NCBI GenBank assembly: GCA_963556145.1
Contig: OY744461.1
Span: forward strand, 5,528,891-5,592,890
Direction: 5' to 3'
From: Hygrocybe punicea
Lineage: Eukaryota; Basidiomycota; Agaricomycetes; Agaricales; Hygrophoraceae
DNA: 64,000 bases
Below, piece after piece: positions 59,290-64,000 of the stretch. The notes beneath the pieces were generated by a model, which searched no databases, was not told the DNA's origin, and worked only from the letters and a program-made list of their open reading frames with translations. The position numbers and the translations under genes were made by a program. Each line of letters opens with the position of its first letter. Within the stretch, counting starts at the first letter, position 1.

Positions 59290-59389
59290 ACTGCAACACA
59301 GACACATCTGATATAATGTGTGTACAATTGTGGGTGGAAGGGGAATGCATCAGAAAAAGGCTGGGATATCTACTGAACACTGACTGAAC

Positions 59390-60220
59390 ACTTTCGACCT
59401 GTACGACGAGTAGTCAATGTGTGCATTAATGATAATTCTAATACACATTGTACATGTAGCTACACAACAGATACATCGAATACGTTGTTCGTACAACAAT
59501 TTGTGCAAGGGAAATGCCACAGATGAAGGCTGGGACATCAACTGAACACCCTGCCGAACATACCGAACACTTTGGACCTGTTCGACAAGTAGTCAATGTT
59601 TGCATTAATATTAATTCTAATACACATTGTACTGGTAGCTACACTACAGATACACCGAATACGTTGTTCGTACAACTATTTGTGCAAGGGAAATGCCACA
59701 GATGAAGGCTGGGACGTCAACCGAACATCCTACCGAACATACCGAACACTTTGCAAGTAGTCAATGTTTGCATTAATATTAATTCTAATACACATTGTAC
59801 TGGTAGCTACACTACAGATACACCGAATACGTTGTTCGTACAACTATTTGTGCAAGGGAAATGCCACAGATGAAGGCTGGGACGTCAACCGAACATCCTA
59901 CCGAACATACCGAACACTTTGCAAGTAGTCAATGCTTGCATTAATATTAATTCTAATACACATTGTACTGGTAGCTACACTACAGATACACCGAATACGT
60001 TGTTCGTACAACTATTTGTGCAAGGGAAATGCCACAGATGAAGGCTGGGACATCAACCGAACACCCTACCGAACATACCGAACACTTTGGACCTGTTCGA
60101 CAAGTAGTCAATGTTTGCATTAATATTAATTCTAATACACATTGTACTGGTAGCTACACTACAGATACACCGAATACGTTGTTCATACAACTATTTGTGC
60201 AAGGGAAATGCCCCACATGC
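59390..60220. repeat. Tandem array, unit 168 or 179 bp, five units
   Basis: TAGTCAATG lies at 59411, 59590, 59758, 59926 and 60105. The 11-bp difference is the presence or absence of GACCTGTTCGA. Units contain ACACCGAATACGTTGTTCGT and GGGAAATGCCACAGATGAAG. Confidence 0.9.
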
Positions 60221-60234
60221 AGGCTGCGGCATCT

Positions 60235-60795
60235 TCAGTGTGTTTGGTGGATGTGTTCGGTGTAGTATACCTAGTCATACCAGTCGATGGACATCCACCA
60301 AACATGTCCACCAAACACACCGGATGTGTTTGGTGTAGTATACCTAAACATATTGGCTTACCAACATCCACCGAACATGTCAACCGAACACACCGGTTCA
60401 ACATGTTCGATGTGTTCAGTGTAGTATATCTGGTTATACCACTGTACTGACATGCACCGAACATGTCCACCGAACATGTTCGATGTGTTCGGTGTCGTAT
60501 ATCTGGTCATTATAGTTTACTGACATGCACCGAACATGTCCACCAAACACACCGAACATGTTCGATGTGTTCGGTGTCGTATATCTGGTCATTCTAGTTT
60601 ACTGACATGCACCGAACATGTCCACCAAACACACCGAACATGTTCAATGTGTTTGGTGTAGTATATCTGGTCATACCAGTTCACTGACCTGCACCAAACA
60701 TGTCCACCGAACACACCGAACATGTTCGATGTGTTTGGTGTCATATATCTGGTCATACTAGTTTACTGACATGCACTGAACATGTCCACCAAAAC
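60235..60795. repeat. Palindrome-rich array of units of about 80 bp
   Basis: ATCTGGTCAT landmarks lie at 60501, 60584, 60664 and 60747 (period 80-83), with an earlier diverged unit at 60427. Each unit holds CACCGAACATGTTCGATGTG and TTCGGTG, which fold back on themselves. Confidence 0.85.
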
Positions 60796-62097
60796 ACCAT
60801 ACAGATGTTTGTGCAAATGACTGCGCCAGATTAAAGCCACCTACCAAACACTCACCGCACACATTTGGACCTGTGTGACAAGTGTACAATGGACACTGTT
60901 TGACCTCATTTCATTATCAACAATTCTATTACACACAGTAGATGTGGCTACATGACAGATACCACTGACATATTGTTCATTCATACACGGCGCATTGCAT
61001 TATGAATGCATGTGATCATTATCAGAAACCAATTGCAATTGCAATACCAACATGATATAACACTACCCATTTCCAATTTTGGCTGCTGTGATCCGGCTGC
61101 CTTATTGTTCTTGCCGATTGGGACAACAAATTCTCACACTGAACTCCGCCCAGTCACACGGTTTTATAGTTATTCCCAGGGCTTCCAAATTGTTCCCACA
61201 GTTTCACAAAATTGTTCCCACAGCTTGGCAAATTAGAGTCTGACCCTGAGTTTGAGAATCCACCGTATAGAACGATTCCCTTATAGGGACTCGTAACTGC
61301 TTGTTTACGGCTCCAGCAATAGATCTCAGTCGGTCGTCCTGTTTGATCTTCTTCGGTGCCCTAGACAATAATAGCCATTACACATTGACACCACTGGCAT
61401 ATAGACACACGAGAAAGCTTACTGCTTATCTATGTCATCCTTGCTGTCAATATTGACCTGTGTTAATGTTCCATTCGTGGGCCTGACAGCATGGTGAAAA
61501 TCGAACAGTGCACATAGGCAAAATAGACATACGAAATCTTATCTGTACTTTTAATCTACATACAGCACAGTCAGTAATATGTGCAGCATGCAAGATAGCA
61601 CCACCGATGAACCTGGCGAGTGTAGCTTTTTTCTGCCTGTGTAAATATTAGCGAATGATGGAGAAACTGTGACTCGGATGACATACTTTGGAGTAGGAGT
61701 CAGTTCCTCCACATTGTCATCATTATTCAATCCATCGTCACTGCAAGATGTTCAGGGCAACATTCAGTTCTTCATTTACAGCTCTTTGACGAATGATGTA
61801 ATATCAGGACTAAACAGACTGTTAGAGAAGTTTTTGAAAGCTATCATATTACAGACCTATCACGAACTACCTGCTTCTTGCTACGAGGTACTCTGAATAT
61901 TCCAGGTGAGAAGGCGACACTAGAAATCAAACATTCACATACTGAACAGCAACTTTCCTGGGTGCCATGGTGGAGATAGACAGGCAAGACCTAATTCATC
62001 TATTCATAATGTTATTATTCTGCCAGGTGAACAGGTGATCTATGATCCGATGTGCAGGCCACTAGCATCGTAAATGAACATGATCTGAGCTGAAAAA
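60796..62097. other. Spacer
   Basis: No gene supported. Near 61190-61230 there is a doubled ATTGTTCCCACAG word. A plus-strand 75-codon frame (61669-61896) reads like an exon but lacks other support. Confidence 0.4.
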
Positions 62098-62461
62098 TCA
62101 ATTATGCTGCATACCGATCATGGACAGCCTCCATCCATAGCCCCAGATGGTTAGTTTGAGCCTAGAGGTATCCAGGATCATTCTATATTTTGCAATGATG
62201 AAATCTAGACCTCCATAGAGAAAAGACCTCGTGTTACAGATTTGGATCGATAGAAATGTTTTGCCTGCCGAATTAATTTGATGCTGTAGAAAAGACAATA
62301 GAGACCGATGCAAAGATTCGGGGTGAATTGTGGAGCTGTAATATGAAATTATACCTGTGGCTCTTTGGCCATATTTTATTGTAGGGAGCCAAACTTGTGT
62401 GCTCATAATCAGTGGATGGTTTTATGTCGTCCATGACTACATCCTGCTCGTGAAATATCAC
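62098..62461 (-). pseudogene. Two-exon fungal gene fragment
   Basis: The minus-strand frame from 62461 (MIFHEQDVVMDDIKPSTDYE, then LAPYNKIWPKSHR) can be spliced at GTATAA (about 62356) to CTACAG (about 62284) into IKLIRQAKHFYRSKSVTRGL, which soon stops. The unspliced alternative frame runs to 62098. The acidic start plus basic second exon gives no recognised domain. It is likely one shard of a larger gene. Confidence 0.35.
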
Positions 62462-62599
62462 CTTACACTACATATTGATTGCATATAAAACACTAGTCCC
62501 TTTATTGAACACATGTTTCCTCACTACGACCTGGAAGCTGCAAGTAGGTCAACTTGAACCCAGTATAAGTCACGATAAATATTGACTGATATCATTGCC

Positions 62600-63726
62600 A
62601 TTTACCAGAGATTTCGCTGCAGACTATAATGCAAGCTGCCTGTAATAAACCAGCTGCATCACAGCAACAGCTGGCAGTCGCTATGAAGGTAGAAACTGTA
62701 CCACTTCCTGAACTATACACTGATCTACCTGTAGAATGATGTTTTCGTTTGCTCACTCTCGATTGTATCATGTTGCGAGCCCCCTCAAATTCGACTGGTT
62801 ATTATATCGCCTGAGGATAGTCTAGCTGTTGAAGAGGTTGTTCTACATGTGCAAGGATTTTATGTGTGAAGGATTTACCTCCAATTAATGTCAAGCATCG
62901 GTAGGCAGAATACCATTACTCTCACGATTCTTATTTTCAATGTAAAAATTATTAGTCTGCATTATAAAACACGACATGCTCTCCAGCAGGGAGTATCCAT
63001 TACTGGTGGTGGCCTACCACTATTCAACACAGCAATTAATGGCCTTAATGCTATTCGTTTGATGTTCGATCAACACTTGAATAATGAATCACTCAGACAC
63101 CTTGCAGCAAATTATGGCACTTATCCAGCAATTGATGCAAGTAACCAATATTTCACTCCTCACAATGATGTTTCCATAGATGGATGTCTCCCATTTCCGA
63201 AGCTGCTGGATCCTTATGGAACTGTATCATCCATTATGGGTAATGATCTCGTTTATGCCAGTGATAATGTTGTTGAATATTACAGATTGAAGAATGATGA
63301 GTAATCTACCATGATTTCCTTGCAAAGTTCATGGCTGACATTTGCCTCATTTTATAAACAGTGTTACACAGTTTGATCCTGCTGTCTTTCGAATTGGTGA
63401 TATCGTTAAAGCTCAAATATTCTTTATTGCCATTCCAAATGGTAACAAATATCGCATGAAGAATATATTACGGTCTGTAGCTCTGCTTGACAGTACATAT
63501 TCAGAGGTATCAATATCTTCTTGCTATTTATTGCAATCAAGATGCTTATGTTGTACCCGATCAGAATGCTTGTATCACATCCACCATCAACCAGGCTAAT
63601 ACTTCTAATCAACAAAGCCACTATCAAATGAAAGTGCAGTTAAAAGGACATGTCGGATATTCTACATCAGATGATATCCAGCAGAAAAGACGAAACAATC
63701 ATGATGATGATATGGCTGTTAATTAA
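62600..63726 (+). pseudogene. Basidiomycete-type multi-exon gene, 3' part
   Basis: The best supported part is an exon ending at 63300 (GVSITGGGLPLFNTAINGLN, then DPYGTVSSIMGNDLVYASDN), a 61-bp intron (63301-63361, GTAATC to AAACAG), and an exon with FDPAVFRIGDIVKAQIFFIA and KNILRSVALLDSTYSE to about 63507. A final exon to the TAA at 63724-63726 is hydrophilic and basic. The FRIGDIVKAQ type of motif recurs in hypothetical proteins of mushrooms, often near transposons (recollection). Upstream exons (ASQQQLAVAMK near 62660-62687) are less clear, and the last splice does not keep phase, so decay is likely. Function unknown. Confidence 0.5.
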
Positions 63727-64000
63727 TAGTTGTATATTCTTACTATTAATGTGAATAATATGTTATAAGAATCATGATGTTAGTATCCTTCAACTTTTAA
63801 TTTTGCAAGTCATCGACTTGTTTTATCCTATAATAATTGTATTGTGAGTTATATACAACAGTTTTTAGAGAGCTATTAGGTTTTCACATTCTTTCATATA
63901 TGGAAAACTCATTTTTATAAACCCAGTTGTAGCTATTGTGAAAATATCTGAATTCAAATTGATAAAACTATATACAAACAAAAGTAATTTGACCAAACAC
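63727..64000. other. AT-rich end of window
   Basis: No gene or repeat seen. Confidence 0.4.

Noticed and set aside
59390..60800. Possible CRISPR-like array
   Set aside because: Repeats are contiguous long tandem units without unique spacers, in a eukaryotic context, and no cas genes are present.

Overview
The window looks like a transposon-rich part of a filamentous fungal genome, most likely a mushroom-forming basidiomycete (Agaricomycetes). The reasons are short GT-AG introns of about 47-62 bp (seven in one gene, all phase-consistent), a BED-finger hAT transposase, Helitrons with Rep-helicase proteins, an intron-containing Tc1/mariner relative, and scattered exon shards of multi-exon genes. 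I see no bacterial features, rRNA, convincing tRNA or CRISPR array. Species is not determinable from the sequence alone.

Layout. 1-1108 is the end of one hAT copy, abutted by a small inverted-repeat element (1107-1332). 1.3-13.2 kb holds tandem repeats, a hAT-like non-autonomous element (3079-4363), an 814-bp palindromic element with CACTG ends (5710-6523), low-complexity DNA and pieces of unrecognised intron-containing genes. 13593-17432 is a second, apparently intact hAT copy whose transposase can be modelled as eight exons and 833 residues. 17.4-18.9 kb is the 3' part of a multi-exon gene of unknown function.

19.9-27.7 kb is a Helitron broken by three stops and three frameshifts, with a clear 3' hairpin and CTAG end. 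29.7-44.3 kb is a second, diverged Helitron of the same architecture, with three point lesions and two later insertions. The first is a 5.31-kb foldback-type element (34028-39337) with very long inverted arms made of minisatellites and an 8-bp target duplication. The second is a 1034-bp non-autonomous Helitron (41934-42967) placed between A and T. The length of each insertion exactly accounts for the change of reading frame across it. Both large Helitron proteins end in a region that looks like a ubiquitin-specific protease (USP, C19-type) with visible Cys, His and Asp; this is the most interesting feature of the window.

45167-49520 is a Tc1/mariner-type element with about 430-bp inverted ends, an inactivated transposase and foreign DNA in its left half. 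50.4-55 kb carries two blocks of a 148-151-bp satellite around a gene fragment. 55.7-57 kb has another gene fragment. 57108-57919 is an 812-bp TA-flanked palindrome, followed by an orphan Helitron 3' end in reverse orientation. 58.9-60.8 kb contains a CACTG-type MITE and two tandem arrays. 62.1-63.7 kb holds exons of a basidiomycete-type gene. No gene here is a convincing host housekeeping gene; the window is best read as layers of insertion and decay.
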